This document shows, one piece after another, positions 36,312-46,449 of a DNA stretch of 64,000 bases; the stretch's first letter is position 1; each line of letters starts with the position of its first letter. Source of the DNA: Pelovirga terrestris. GTDB taxonomy: Bacteria; Desulfobacterota; Desulfuromonadia; Desulfuromonadales; Geopsychrobacteraceae. The position numbers and the translations under genes are program-made. The stretch lies in the NCBI RefSeq assembly GCF_014773365.1, contig NZ_JACWUN010000003.1:124001-188000 (forward strand), in the 5' to 3' direction. The notes beneath the pieces are model-generated. The model made no database searches, was not told the DNA's origin, and saw only the letters and a program-made list of their open reading frames with translations.

Positions 36312-38350
36312 TCTTTTGTCGGTGTGTCCTTATCACTGTCCTGCTTGGCATCATGCTGTTCCGGTGATTGCTGTGGTCGCTCTTCTCCTGCAGGCTGCCG
36401 GGGAGGTTCTGACCCTGACGCAACGTCATCCTGCGAGGGCTTCCCTTGTCCTTCGACATCATGATCGTCAGGTTGCGGCGATGGTGTCTGCTCGTCGGTT
36501 TTTTCAAAAACAAAACTGTCGGCAGCCTGCTCACTCACCTGTTTTTGCAGGTAATCCGGAAGACCATCCGGGAATACGACAGCATGAATCTCATGGGTGT
36601 CAAGAGTTTCCTTTTCAAGCAGGAGTTCGGCCAGAGCCACCAGTCGATGCTGATTTTCCTTCAAAAGCCTGGTCGCTTCAACATAGTTCTCCTTGATAAT
36701 GCGACGTATCTCATTATCGATATCAAGCGCGGTCGCCTCACTGTAGTTCTTGCCCGTGCTCATGTCGCGGCCAAGGAAGACTTCCCCGTCTTTTTCTCCG
36801 AACACAACAGGTCCGATCTTTTCACTCATACCCCATTCACACACCATCTTGCGTGCGATCATGGTGATCCGCTCGAGATCGTTACTGGCGCCGCTGGTCA
36901 CCGAGTCAAAGGTGATTTCTTCGGCAATCCGGCCACCCAACATAGAACGGATACGGATATTAAGCCCCTTGTTGGTCTCGTTATATTTCTCTTCGGCCGG
37001 AAGATACATAGTCACCCCCATGGCGCGTCCGCGGGGGATAATCGACACCTTGTGAACCGGGTCGGAGCCGGGGGTCAGTAATGAGATCAGCGCGTGACCG
37101 GCTTCATGGTAAGAGGTAACCTTTTTTTCCTCTTCGGTGATCACCATCGAGCGCCGTTCTGCACCCATCATCACCTTATCTTTGGCTGCCTCAAAATCGA
37201 CCATGTCGACCTCTGACTTGCCCCCTCGAGCAGCGAGCAACGCAGCCTCATTGACCAGGTTAGCCAGATCGGCACCGGAAAATCCGGGGGTACCCTTGGC
37301 CACCAGTCCGAGGTTGACATCTTCCGACATGGGAACTTTGCGTGAGTGGACATGCAGGATCTTCTGCCGTCCCTTGACATCGGGGCGGGGCACCACCACC
37401 TGACGATCAAAACGACCGGGACGCAGCAATGCCGGGTCGAGGACATCCGGACGGTTGGTCGCTGCGACCAGGATAACCCCTTCATTAGACTCGAATCCGT
37501 CCATTTCGACGAGCAACTGATTCAGGGTCTGTTCACGTTCGTCGTGACCACCACCCAAACCGGCGCCGCGATGCCGTCCTACGGCATCGATTTCATCGAT
37601 AAAGATAATGCAGGGCGCATTCTTTTTTCCCTGGACAAACAGATCACGAACGCGGCTGGCGCCAACCCCGACAAACATCTCGACAAAATCAGAACCGGAA
37701 ATAGTAAAGAAGGGAACTCCAGCCTCGCCGGCCACCGAACGCGCCAACAGGGTTTTGCCGGTTCCTGGAGAACCGACCAGCAACACTCCTTTGGGGATCT
37801 TGCCGCCAAGCTTGGTGAATTTTTTCGGATCGCGCAGAAACTCGACAATCTCTTCGAGCTCCTGTTTCGCTTCGTCAACCCCGGCGACATCCTTAAAGGT
37901 CACCTTACCGGCAGTATCGGTCAGGAGTTTGGCCTTGCTTTTGCCGAAGCTCATGGCCTTGCCACCACCCGATTGCATCTGCCGCATGAAAAAGATCCAC
38001 ACCGCGATCAACAGCAGGATCGGCCCCCATGAGATCAGCAGGGTAAACCAGAAGCCCTGGTCATCAACCGGTTTGGCTTCAATAATAACGCCGCGCCCTT
38101 TTAGTTGCGGCAACAGCTCTTCGTCGCGGGGGATGTGGGTCAAAAATTTGCTTCCGTCCTCCAGGGTTCCGGTCAGTTGACCCCCCTGAAAAAGCACGCT
38201 GACCACTCGGTTATCTTCAACCGCACTCAGAAACTCGGTATAGTTCATCGGTCTCTGGGTTTCCTGCTTTTGCGTCATCATATTGAAGAGCATGATCATC
38301 AACAATGAAATGACCAGCCACAAAGCTAAGTTTTTCTGAAATTGGCTCAC
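36308..38350 (-). CDS. ftsH: ATP-dependent zinc metalloprotease FtsH, 680 aa
   Basis: The essential membrane AAA+ protease. N-terminal helices lie at about residues 6-24 and 105-123, with a small periplasmic domain between. The AAA module has Walker A GSPGTGKT and Walker [12 protein letters not shown], plus the [13 protein letters not shown] pore region; the zinc site is HEAGH. The C-terminal ~70 residues are Asp/Gln/Pro-rich and low in complexity. The start is GTG 38350, with AGGGGG seven bases upstream; TTG 38383 is unlikely. It heads the folP-cdaA-ybbR-glmM run. Confidence 0.97.
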   Translation of the reverse strand: MSQFQKNLALWLVISLLMIMLFNMMTQKQETQRPMNYTEFLSAVEDNRVVSVLFQGGQLTGTLEDGSKFLTHIPRDEELLPQLKGRGVIIEAKPVDDQGFWFTLLISWGPILLLIAVWIFFMRQMQSGGGKAMSFGKSKAKLLTDTAGKVTFKDVAGVDEAKQELEEIVEFLRDPKKFTKLGGKIPKGVLLVGSPGTGKTLLARSVAGEAGVPFFTISGSDFVEMFVGVGASRVRDLFVQGKKNAPCIIFIDEIDAVGRHRGAGLGGGHDEREQTLNQLLVEMDGFESNEGVILVAATNRPDVLDPALLRPGRFDRQVVVPRPDVKGRQKILHVHSRKVPMSEDVNLGLVAKGTPGFSGADLANLVNEAALLAARGGKSEVDMVDFEAAKDKVMMGAERRSMVITEEEKKVTSYHEAGHALISLLTPGSDPVHKVSIIPRGRAMGVTMYLPAEEKYNETNKGLNIRIRSMLGGRIAEEITFDSVTSGASNDLERITMIARKMVCEWGMSEKIGPVVFGEKDGEVFLGRDMSTGKNYSEATALDIDNEIRRIIKENYVEATRLLKENQHRLVALAELLLEKETLDTHEIHAVVFPDGLPDYLQKQVSEQAADSFVFEKTDEQTPSPQPDDHDVEGQGKPSQDDVASGSEPPRQPAGEERPQQSPEQHDAKQDSDKDTPTKE

Positions 38351-38487
38351 GTATCGACCCCCTGTCGGGTAATTAAAAAACAACTTGGACGCTCGACTGC
38401 AGCTTCGAGAAAACAGCTGAAACTAGCAGGAAAACCTACCATAAAGAGAATGTACCCACAAGGCTTAATGTCTGCTTTTTCGCCTTA

Positions 38488-39840
38488 TCACAACAACTCA
38501 AGCCGCACCGGCCTAACCGAGAGGGGAGTAACAACGCCAAAACCTGATCGCTGCAACCCGGCGACCCACAGCAGGGTTTCCCCCGCAACCACCAGGGGCG
38601 TTCGCAGACGCTCTTCTTTCTCGATTTTTAAATCAGAAAACAGCTGCTTTAGCCGCTTGTGACCGGTCATTCCCAGCGGCACAAAACAGTCCCCAGGGCG
38701 CCAGGTTCGTACCGTCAGGGGCCGATCAAGCACAGCCTGATCGACATACACCCGGTGGCGGGTTTCTATCTCAACTTGCTCGACCACTGTTGCCACCAGT
38801 TTGCGCCCATCAGGCAGAAGAATCTCGCCGGGAATCTGCAGCGCCACATCATAGCGCGGCGGCATCGCTGGGGCAGCAGTGCGCACCCACAAGTGTTCAT
38901 AGCGACGCGCCACCCAGCAGCCCGGCAAATCAAGCTGGGCCTGACTGCGGGCACCGGTCAGCAGATCATCAATGGCCTGCAGATGAACCGCCTCGATGCC
39001 ATGCAAATGACCACGAACCTCGAACAATGCCGCGCGCAACAAACGCAAACGCAGGGCGGGATGAAAACCGAGCAACGGCGACCGCTGCAGACGCAAGCCA
39101 TCGTCGCAGGCGACCCGGATTGACGGGAAATGTGTTTCGATCTGATAACGCCAGAAATCTTCTTCGACCGCAACCTGGCGGCTCAGAACGACCATCCGCT
39201 CGGCAAACTGTGGGTTGATATCCTTAAGCCGCGGCACAATCTGGTGACGGATCCGGTTGCGAACAAACAGTGGATCCAGATTGCTGGCATCTTCGCGCCA
39301 GGATAAGGATTGCCGACGGGCGTAATCGAGCAATTGCCGGCGACTGCAAAAAAGCAGGGGCCGCCACCAGGGGAGATCAAGTTCTGCCATCCCACTCAGG
39401 CCGCTGATACCGGTGCCACGGGTCAGTCGCAACAAAAGGGTTTCGAGTTGATCATCACGATGGTGGCCTAGAGCGATTAACTGGGCACCCGTTTCTGCCG
39501 CCACCTGCTCCAGAAGTCGTCGCCGCGCGAGACGGCCGGCCATTTCCAGACTGATTTTTCCCTGCTGTGCCAACTTCGCTACATTACAGGATTCACTGTG
39601 GCAGGGAATATTGAGTTGCTGACACAAGGCCTCAACAAAGCGAGCATCGTCATCCGCTTCAGGGCGCATACAATGATTGAGGTGAACAGCGCGAAGGATC
39701 AGGCCGCAACGGGCGGCAACCCGCTGCAGCAGATGCAGCAGGACCACTGAATCTACGCCTCCTGACACCGCGACCACAATCGAATCCACCGTATCCGGCA
39801 AAGATTTCAGTATTGCTTGTTCGAGACAGGGACCGGTCAT
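38488..39840 (-). CDS. tilS: tRNA(Ile)-lysidine synthase, 450 aa
   Basis: Makes lysidine at C34 of the AUA-reading tRNA-Ile(CAU). The PP-loop AVSGGVDSVVLLHLL lies near residue 24, LNHCMRPEADDDARFV near 53, and GHHRDDQLETLLLRL near 125; the C-terminal substrate-binding domain closes the protein. ATG 39840 has GGGG six bases upstream; the frame is open two codons further to a TTG. It starts just past the tRNA terminator, 63 bp from an elongator tRNA-Met gene. Confidence 0.95.
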   Translation of the reverse strand: MTGPCLEQAILKSLPDTVDSIVVAVSGGVDSVVLLHLLQRVAARCGLILRAVHLNHCMRPEADDDARFVEALCQQLNIPCHSESCNVAKLAQQGKISLEMAGRLARRRLLEQVAAETGAQLIALGHHRDDQLETLLLRLTRGTGISGLSGMAELDLPWWRPLLFCSRRQLLDYARRQSLSWREDASNLDPLFVRNRIRHQIVPRLKDINPQFAERMVVLSRQVAVEEDFWRYQIETHFPSIRVACDDGLRLQRSPLLGFHPALRLRLLRAALFEVRGHLHGIEAVHLQAIDDLLTGARSQAQLDLPGCWVARRYEHLWVRTAAPAMPPRYDVALQIPGEILLPDGRKLVATVVEQVEIETRHRVYVDQAVLDRPLTVRTWRPGDCFVPLGMTGHKRLKQLFSDLKIEKEERLRTPLVVAGETLLWVAGLQRSGFGVVTPLSVRPVRLELL

Positions 39841-39864
39841 CAACAACCCCAGGTGAGCGCTAAT

Positions 39865-39899
39865 AAAAAAAGCCCTTCCAGACGGGAAGGGCTTTTTTT
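39865..39899 (-). terminator. bidirectional terminator after the Met tRNAs
   Basis: Perfect 9-bp GC-rich stem (39871-39879 and 39885-39893) flanked by A-run and T-run that extend it to about 15 pairs; five-base loop. It ends tRNA transcription on the minus strand. Confidence 0.9.
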
Positions 39900-39903
39900 A
39901 TTG

Positions 39904-39980
39904 TGGTGGCGGTGCAGAGATTCGAACTCCGGACACTGCGGATATGAGCCGCATGCTCTAACCAACTGAGCTACACCGCC
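39904..39980 (-). tRNA. tRNA-Met (anticodon CAU), elongator
   Basis: A complete 77-nt cloverleaf with a 7-bp acceptor stem (GGCGGTG with CACCGCC), GNTTCGAAT-type T loop and encoded CCA. The anticodon loop is CTCATAT, anticodon CAU. The G1-C72 pair and GGCGGTGTAGCTCAG start resemble elongator Met tRNAs. U rather than A at position 38 argues against the TilS substrate tRNA-Ile(CAU). Identity between Met and Ile2 is not fully certain from sequence alone. Confidence 0.85.
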
Positions 39981-40021
39981 AAATCTATATCATCTCCAAC
40001 CGTAACCGAAGATTAGTGATT

Positions 40022-40098
<77 letters not shown>

Positions 40099-40111
40099 AC
40101 ATGAGCACTGG

Positions 40112-40140
40112 AAAATAATCTTCGGACCAGCAAATGTCAA
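40112..40140 (-). promoter_or_regulatory. tRNA promoter
   Basis: Minus strand TTGACA (40140-40135), 17-bp spacer, TATTTT (40117-40112). It ends 13 bp before the initiator tRNA, so it should drive both Met tRNAs. Confidence 0.8.
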
Positions 40141-40169
40141 GAGAAAAAAGCAGCTCAACACCGACAAGA

Positions 40170-40955
40170 TCAACGGGTGTGACGGGTCACCAACCCCTCA
40201 ATCTGCTCTTTATCAAGGATAACCTGGCGTGCATCTCCGGCGGTGGCTGAATCGGCAAAAGGTCCGATACGGACCCGATACCAGATCCCGCGTTCACCGA
40301 GATCCGCTTCAGCAAGAAACACCGGGTAGCCCTTGTCGAGCAAGCGCTGACGCAAGGAGGCTGCATCCGCAGCTGAGCCAAAAGAGCCGACCTGCACCAC
40401 ATGGCTGCCCTGCGCTGCAACCGGCGGCAAGATCGGATCGGCAGACGCTGGTGCAGCGGCTTTGGATACCTGCTGCTGTGCTGATTGCACCGGCACTGCC
40501 TGAGCCAAAGCTTGCGTCACGCTACCCCGCGCAACAATCGGTTGGTCTGCCAGCTCCAGCGGCGGCGTAATGGCTGGCGACCGGGCTTCTTCAGGCGGGG
40601 GCTGATTGATACCACTGCCCAAAGGGGAGGAATCACGAACCAGATCATCATAAAAACTCAGCCGGGCATTTTCCACAACCGTGTCAACGAGTGCCCCCTT
40701 TTCACCCCCTGGTGGGTCAACCCGGGGCGCAGTGGCAGCCGGCACCGGTGGAGCTGCCGGGACCTGAACGATTCTCACCTCTTCCTGCTGGTCCTTGACT
40801 TGCTGCGCAAAGCCACGTTCAGCACCACGTCGCCCAGTGGTTACCCCAAGCACGAAGCTGAGCAACGCAACCAGCAACAACAGCGCCAGAATAATAATGG
40901 TCTGACGCTTCTCCAAGCGTCTCTGGGTACGGGTTTTTGTTTCAGTCTGCATCAT
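40170..40955 (-). CDS. SPOR-domain membrane protein, 261 aa
   Basis: A single membrane helix (about residues 19-39), a Pro/Ala/Gln-rich periplasmic linker and a C-terminal SPOR domain (about 185-258: HVVQVGSFGSAADAASLRQRL ... GIWYRVRIGPF). SPOR domains bind denuded septal glycan, so the protein probably localises to the division site, like FtsN or DedD. It lies 27 bp after argS and is the last gene of the trp-to-argS run. Two adjacent ATG codons offer starts one codon apart. Confidence 0.88.
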   Translation of the reverse strand: MMQTETKTRTQRRLEKRQTIIILALLLLVALLSFVLGVTTGRRGAERGFAQQVKDQQEEVRIVQVPAAPPVPAATAPRVDPPGGEKGALVDTVVENARLSFYDDLVRDSSPLGSGINQPPPEEARSPAITPPLELADQPIVARGSVTQALAQAVPVQSAQQQVSKAAAPASADPILPPVAAQGSHVVQVGSFGSAADAASLRQRLLDKGYPVFLAEADLGERGIWYRVRIGPFADSATAGDARQVILDKEQIEGLVTRHTR

Positions 40956-40982
40956 TTACCCCCTTGTTACGAGTCCCCTTTT

Positions 40983-42647
40983 TTACATTTTTTCCGGGGC
41001 CGACACCCCAAGCAAGCTTAAGGCATTCGCCAGAACAATCCGTACCGCATTAACCAGATACATGCGGGCACTGGTAACCCGCACATCCTCATCCAGCACC
41101 CGGTGGCGATTATAGTAGCTATGCAACAATGCCGCCAGATCCTGCAGATAGAAGACCAGACGATGGGGCTCATAATGCAGAGCCGCCCCTTCTACTGCCT
41201 CCGGAAAACGTGACAGCTGCCTGATCAGGGCAATCTCATCATCCAAGGTCAAGCGGGAAAAGTCAAACTCTTCCCGACTGGGCGGCGCCATCCCAACCTC
41301 GGCAGCATTACGATTGATACTGCAGATCCGCGCGTGGGCGTATTGCACATAATAAACCGGATTATCACTGCTGTTCTGCTTGGCTAACTCGAGATCGAAA
41401 TCAAGCTGACTGTCGCAGCGCCGCATCAAAAAGAAGAACCGGCAGGCATCTCGTCCAACCTCATCAATAACCTCACGTAAGGTAACAAAATTACCGGAAC
41501 GTTTTCCCATCACGAAGGGCTGACCGTCGCGCAACAGATTGACCATCTGGATCAAGAGGACCTCAAGGGCCTCGGCCGGCAGGCCAAAACCCTTCAGCAT
41601 CGCTTTCATGCGCGGGATATAGCCGTGATGATCGGCACCCCAGACATCAATGACCCGGTCAAAACCACGGTCAAATTTTTCCAGGTGGTAAGCGACATCA
41701 GAAGCAAAATAGGTGTAGCTACCATCGGACTTGATCAGTACCCGGTTTTTATCATCCCCGAAATCGGTAGTACGCAGCCACAGGGCCTGATCTTCTTCAT
41801 AGGTCAGCCCCTTTTGCTTGAGGCGCCCAAGCTCCTGCTCAACCATATTACGGTCGTAAAGACTCTGCTCGCTGTACCAGTTATCAAACTCGATACCAAA
41901 GGCCCTAAGATCACTGTCAATCCAGGCTAAAATCTGCTCTACGCCGAAACGGGTACAACAGCTGATCGCCTCTTCTTCACTGAGATCAGCAAGTTCACCT
42001 TGTTCCTGACGCAGGCGCGCCGCCAGTTCGGTGATATAAGCAGCCTGGTAACCGTCCTCTGGAAAATCAACGACTTCACCCTGTAATTCGCGCAAACGCA
42101 GCAGGATCGATCGCCCCAGGGTCTGCACCTGATTGCCGGCATCGTTGATGTAATATTCACGCTGCACCTCAAAGCCGGCCGCCGCCAGGATTGATGCCAA
42201 CGCATCGCCTACCACCGCCCCGCGGCCATGACCGATATGCAGTGGCCCGGTCGGATTAGCACTGACAAACTCGACCTGAACCTTGATCCCGGAACCTACT
42301 TGTGACCGGCCGAAGGCGCCCTGCTCGGCATCGATGCGATGGAGAACAGTCGACCAATAAGCCGCCGCAAGGCGGAAATTAATAAACCCCGGCCCGGCAA
42401 TGTCGACGGTGTCAAACAGGGCATTCGCACGCAGAGCAGCAACCAGTACCTCAGCAATCTGCCGGGGAGGCGTACCCTCATGGCGAGCCAGCATCAGCGC
42501 CAGATTACTCGCGTAATCACCATGTTCCGGATTTTTTGGCACCTCGAGCTGGATTTCAGCAGGATACTCCCCAGAGCTCAGGGTCCCTTGCTGATAACAG
42601 TTTTCCAGCGCCTGCTTGAGCGCTGATCGAATATCATTCTTAATCAC
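40983..42647 (-). CDS. argS: arginyl-tRNA synthetase, 554 aa
   Basis: Class I synthetase. The N-terminal additional domain (about residues 1-100) precedes the HIGH motif in NPTGPLHIGHGRGAVVGDAL (near 131); the KMSKS counterpart is the degenerate GKRSGN near residue 382, as usual in ArgRS. The C-terminal DALR anticodon-binding domain is complete. Its ATG overlaps the FtsB-like gene by four bases. Confidence 0.97.
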   Translation of the reverse strand: MIKNDIRSALKQALENCYQQGTLSSGEYPAEIQLEVPKNPEHGDYASNLALMLARHEGTPPRQIAEVLVAALRANALFDTVDIAGPGFINFRLAAAYWSTVLHRIDAEQGAFGRSQVGSGIKVQVEFVSANPTGPLHIGHGRGAVVGDALASILAAAGFEVQREYYINDAGNQVQTLGRSILLRLRELQGEVVDFPEDGYQAAYITELAARLRQEQGELADLSEEEAISCCTRFGVEQILAWIDSDLRAFGIEFDNWYSEQSLYDRNMVEQELGRLKQKGLTYEEDQALWLRTTDFGDDKNRVLIKSDGSYTYFASDVAYHLEKFDRGFDRVIDVWGADHHGYIPRMKAMLKGFGLPAEALEVLLIQMVNLLRDGQPFVMGKRSGNFVTLREVIDEVGRDACRFFFLMRRCDSQLDFDLELAKQNSSDNPVYYVQYAHARICSINRNAAEVGMAPPSREEFDFSRLTLDDEIALIRQLSRFPEAVEGAALHYEPHRLVFYLQDLAALLHSYYNRHRVLDEDVRVTSARMYLVNAVRIVLANALSLLGVSAPEKM

Positions 42648-42976
42648 TTACTGCCTCTTTCTTTAAGTGTTTCGGTCGGGACAAAATAGATCAGTTCCCC
42701 CTCGCGCACCATCCCCAGACGGGTGCGGGCAAGCTGCTCCCAGTAGTCCCGGTCATTATTAAGCCGTTCGATCTCCAGGCGCAGTTCCTGCTGTTGGGTC
42801 TGCATCTCTCCTAACCGTTGCTGCAGTTCCTGCTGTTGGCGCTGCGCCTGCACGATCCGCAGGACGCCGCGATTACCAAACACGGCATAGGCAGCCAGCA
42901 ACAGAATAAGCACCAGCAGGGCAAGGGTCAGCAGATTATTCCTGCCGGACAACCCCGATTCACGTCCCGATCCCAA
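42644..42976 (-). CDS. FtsB/DivIC-like septum protein, 110 aa
   Basis: A short bitopic protein: cytoplasmic tail, one membrane helix (about residues 13-32), then a Gln/Glu-rich coiled coil (about 36-75) and the closing LGMVREGELIYFVP block typical of FtsB/DivIC. Such proteins bridge FtsL and FtsQ in the divisome. The start is TTG 42976 with GGGGAG just upstream. It overlaps argS by four bases. Confidence 0.87.
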   Translation of the reverse strand: MGSGRESGLSGRNNLLTLALLVLILLLAAYAVFGNRGVLRIVQAQRQQQELQQRLGEMQTQQQELRLEIERLNNDRDYWEQLARTRLGMVREGELIYFVPTETLKERGSK

Positions 42977-43064
42977 GCATCTCCCCGTTCATTTGAGTCA
43001 TTATTGTCGCCTGTCACCCAGGGTCTCAAACCAACCGACCAGGGTCAATAACAACAACCATCGA

Positions 43065-45131
43065 TTAACCACCGCCCAGACCACCACTGAAACCACCAAC
43101 TGAACCGAGTCCAAGCATACTGAAGGTCAACATGAAGGATTGCTCACCATCGGTGCGGTCACGCAAGGTCAGCAACAGGCTCCAGCATTGCCGGCGGTAT
43201 TCGATGCCGATCCGTTCCTCGAGGCGATCGTTGGTGAAAAAATCGTAGCGTTGCTGATAGGTCAGATAAATCGGCTGCAGAAACCCCAGTCCGAGATTGA
43301 CCTCACCATAGTCAAGGTCAGTGCGGCGGTCAATATTGTAACTGACCCGCAGATAGTTTTCGGAACGATCGGCAACCTGCCCTTCAACCAGCAACTCTTT
43401 AAGTTCGTTGGTGCGTGAATCAACGATCACATCCGTCGCCAGACGCACTTGCGGCACCGGCAAGAGGGTTAGCTGGGCGCGAGCCTCACCGAAACCTTTC
43501 GCCGTCTGATCCTTACTCAGATGTTGCAGCAGGGACAAGCGCAGATAAAGCCAGTCGCGGTATTGCCGCTGACCGGTCTCATCGTCCAGGCGCGCCCGCA
43601 GGCGCTGCACCAGAGCATACTCAATTCGGTTTTTAGGGGCAATCCGGTCAAAGGAATCAAATCGCGGGATATGCTGTTGATCTTTTTCCGGAATATAATC
43701 ATAGATGACTTCCGGATTGATGGCATGACGCACCCGTCCGACAGCACCAAAGGGCAGATCGTAGGTGCGTTGCAATGGCGGCGTTGATACCCGGGTAGTG
43801 ACCTCGAAGAGTCCCGTTTGTTGCGTCGACGATTCCTGGTCAAGATCCCAGTAATAGCGCTGCCGATAGGCCACTGAAGGGTTCACGCTGAGCAGATTAA
43901 ACAGCCGTGGATTAACGCTCACAACCGGCCGCACCATCAACCGTTGCCCGGACATCCCTTCACGCCGCCAGAAATGGGTATACTCGGAGCCCCACTCATA
44001 GGCCAGCGCAGTGTTGCCGATGGCAGTGCGGGCAATATTAAAATTGATCCGTGGCAACAGCTGCAGGGTCGTACGCTGATCGGTCTCAAGATTTTTGGTG
44101 TATTGCAATATACTCACCAGGTTCGCACGTCGCCAGTTACGGCTCAAGGAAAAGGTTGACTGCACCTGATCCCGATTATAGTCACCGGCAACCTCACCAA
44201 AATCCTTGAAATACTCGTCATCATTGACATATAGGGCGTCAGCCACCATCCGTATCCGACCCGGCAGGGTTCCGCTATGGATCCATTCAAGGGCATAACG
44301 CTCTTCGTCGACTCGCACATCATCGACCTCTTGCACGTCGATATGATAGACACGCGCCTCGCCGGCATTGTCACGACCAAAGATATAGCGGTATTCCAGC
44401 CCCTTGCCGATCCCCATTTTAGACAGGTAATCGAGATAGAAGGTGGCATCCTGATTGACCCCAAGCACCTGATAATAGGCAGCGCCGTAACTGAATCCAC
44501 GTTTTTTGGAGTAGCCCGCAGAAGGTATCAACCAGCCTGATTCGCGTTCGGTTTTGGCCGGATAAACCATATAAGGAAAGTACAGCGTGGGGATATCCTT
44601 GAGATAAAAAACCATATGGCGGGCACGCGCATACCCCCCCAGGCTCACATCGATTTTACCGGCACCAAACTTCCAGTCCGGCACCGTACCATCACAGGTA
44701 GTAAAGGTACCCGATGTTATCCGGTAATCGTCTTCCCCCAGTTGCTCGATGGTGCTGCCGCGAACATGGAGATTTTCCTCCAGCAGATAAAAATAACCCT
44801 GGTCAACGCGACCGGTTCCGGCGTCAAGGTTGTAGCAGGCGGTAGATCCGGTCAGGGTTTCCGTCGGTGAAAGAAACTGAACATTACCGCTGGCTTCGAC
44901 TTCGCCGGTGGCGCGACTCCAGCTCATCTGCTCACTGAGCACCTGAAGTTCACCCTGGTTCAACCTGACATCGCCGCGGGCCTGATAAAGCTCGGCCTCA
45001 TGATCGTAACTCAGCTCATCGGCTTCGAGATAGACGGGTTCTCCCATGACCACCACGCGACTGCGTGCCTCGACGCCCGGGGCAGAAGAAAGACCAATCA
45101 GCAGCAGCAGTATCAGATGGCGAATCAGCAT
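43065..45131 (-). CDS. lptD: LPS-assembly outer-membrane protein LptD, 688 aa
   Basis: The outer-membrane beta-barrel that inserts LPS. A signal peptide (about residues 1-22) is followed by the LptA-like jellyroll (about 25-140: VYLEADELSYDHEAELYQARGDV) and a long barrel whose strands alternate aromatic and polar residues to the C-terminus. It ends in a Gly-rich tail rather than the usual terminal aromatic residue. Only a few cysteines are present. ATG 45131 gives the signal peptide; the longer frame to 45245 overlaps folC. LptE is not in this window. Confidence 0.92.
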   Translation of the reverse strand: MLIRHLILLLLIGLSSAPGVEARSRVVVMGEPVYLEADELSYDHEAELYQARGDVRLNQGELQVLSEQMSWSRATGEVEASGNVQFLSPTETLTGSTACYNLDAGTGRVDQGYFYLLEENLHVRGSTIEQLGEDDYRITSGTFTTCDGTVPDWKFGAGKIDVSLGGYARARHMVFYLKDIPTLYFPYMVYPAKTERESGWLIPSAGYSKKRGFSYGAAYYQVLGVNQDATFYLDYLSKMGIGKGLEYRYIFGRDNAGEARVYHIDVQEVDDVRVDEERYALEWIHSGTLPGRIRMVADALYVNDDEYFKDFGEVAGDYNRDQVQSTFSLSRNWRRANLVSILQYTKNLETDQRTTLQLLPRINFNIARTAIGNTALAYEWGSEYTHFWRREGMSGQRLMVRPVVSVNPRLFNLLSVNPSVAYRQRYYWDLDQESSTQQTGLFEVTTRVSTPPLQRTYDLPFGAVGRVRHAINPEVIYDYIPEKDQQHIPRFDSFDRIAPKNRIEYALVQRLRARLDDETGQRQYRDWLYLRLSLLQHLSKDQTAKGFGEARAQLTLLPVPQVRLATDVIVDSRTNELKELLVEGQVADRSENYLRVSYNIDRRTDLDYGEVNLGLGFLQPIYLTYQQRYDFFTNDRLEERIGIEYRRQCWSLLLTLRDRTDGEQSFMLTFSMLGLGSVGGFSGGLGGG

Positions 45132-45159
45132 AAAAATTATGTCCAAAAGGTAATACGGA

Positions 45160-46440
45160 TCAACGCATGATCGGAGTGACATCCGTTCGGACCACCAGCT
45201 GTTCACGAATGGCGGCAACCAGAAACAAGGATCCGGCAACCACAATCAGCTCATCCGCAGCCCGTGACTGTCTGGCCGCCGCTAAAGCTGCGATCGGTTC
45301 AGCAAAAGCCTGCGCCGCAACAGCATGATCAGCGGCGTGCCCACATAAAAGTTCGGTATCCGCAGCATCCTCAACCGGTGGCCGGGTAGCATAGAGCGCT
45401 TGACAAAAAGGCAGCAGCAGATGGAGCATCGGCAGCACCTGCTTGTCAGCTTTACAGCCAAAGATCAGATGCACCCTAGCCAGATGTTGCTGCCGCAGAT
45501 AGTCAGCGAGAATCGCTGCGCCGGCCTGGTTGTGGGCACCATCGAGCAGCAACTGCGGCGACAGCCACTCCAGCCGCCCCGGCCAGCACACCCGTTCGAG
45601 TCCGGAACGAACAGCTGAGGGCTCGAGTTCGACTCCGATGTCACGCAAATATCCGGCAGCGGCCGCAGCCAAAGCAAGATTCTGGTGTTGATGCAAACCG
45701 GGCAGAATCGGTCGAACAGCCTTCAGTTCAAAGGAGCCGACCTGCACATCAAACTCCTGCGGCCGCGATTGCCAACTGTAATCGCGTCCAGGGAGCAGCA
45801 GCCTGCTGCCCAACAACTGCGCACGCTGTGCTAATACCTCCGCCGCTTCCGCGTCCTGACAGGCACTAATCACGGGCACCCCCGACTTGACAATTCCGGC
45901 CTTTTCCCTCGCCACCTGGGCCAGGGTTTCACCGAGATGACGGGTATGATCTAGAGCAACCGGGGTGATCAGGCATAGTTCCGGAACAACCGCATTGGTG
46001 GCATCCAGGCGTCCCCCCATGCCACATTCCATAATCGCCCAGCTGACACCATGACGTTGAAAAGCGAGCAGCGCCATGGCAGTCGTCACTTCAAAGAAGG
46101 TTGCCTGCAGCTGTTCAGCGTGGGGGCGCAACTCCTTGATCAGTGCTACGATCTCATCAAGCTCAAGCTGTCGGGTATCAACCCGGATACGCTCGGTAAA
46201 TTGATGCAGATGGGGTGAGGTATAGAGACCTGCAGAGATTCCCGCAGCGTGAAAAACAGCGGCCAGGGCGGCGGCGGTTGAACCTTTACCGTTGGTTCCG
46301 GCGATGTGCAGGATCCGCAGATGGTGCTGCGGGTTACCAACACGATCCAGCAGCTCGGTGATTGTTTCGAGACCCAGTTTGATGCCGAAAAACCGCAGGG
46401 CATACAAGTAGTCAAGGCTGTCGCGATGGTCTGGAAGCAT
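45160..46440 (-). CDS. folC: bifunctional folylpolyglutamate/dihydrofolate synthase, 426 aa
   Basis: A Mur-ligase-fold enzyme adding glutamate to folates. The P-loop GTNGKGSTAAAL lies near residue 46, FFEVTTAMALLAF near 115, MECGMGGRLDATN near 140, and the C-terminal domain contains LLDGAHNQAGA near 300. It starts nine bases after accD and lies before lptD. Whether it also makes dihydrofolate cannot be read from sequence with certainty. Confidence 0.95.
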   Translation of the reverse strand: MLPDHRDSLDYLYALRFFGIKLGLETITELLDRVGNPQHHLRILHIAGTNGKGSTAAALAAVFHAAGISAGLYTSPHLHQFTERIRVDTRQLELDEIVALIKELRPHAEQLQATFFEVTTAMALLAFQRHGVSWAIMECGMGGRLDATNAVVPELCLITPVALDHTRHLGETLAQVAREKAGIVKSGVPVISACQDAEAAEVLAQRAQLLGSRLLLPGRDYSWQSRPQEFDVQVGSFELKAVRPILPGLHQHQNLALAAAAAGYLRDIGVELEPSAVRSGLERVCWPGRLEWLSPQLLLDGAHNQAGAAILADYLRQQHLARVHLIFGCKADKQVLPMLHLLLPFCQALYATRPPVEDAADTELLCGHAADHAVAAQAFAEPIAALAAARQSRAADELIVVAGSLFLVAAIREQLVVRTDVTPIMR

Positions 46441-46449
46441 CGCCTGCGA

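Noticed and set aside
39904-39980. tRNA beside tilS as the TilS substrate tRNA-Ile(CAU)
   Set aside because: The anticodon is CAU, but U at position 38 and a Met-like acceptor stem favour the elongator Met tRNA. Closeness to tilS alone is not enough.
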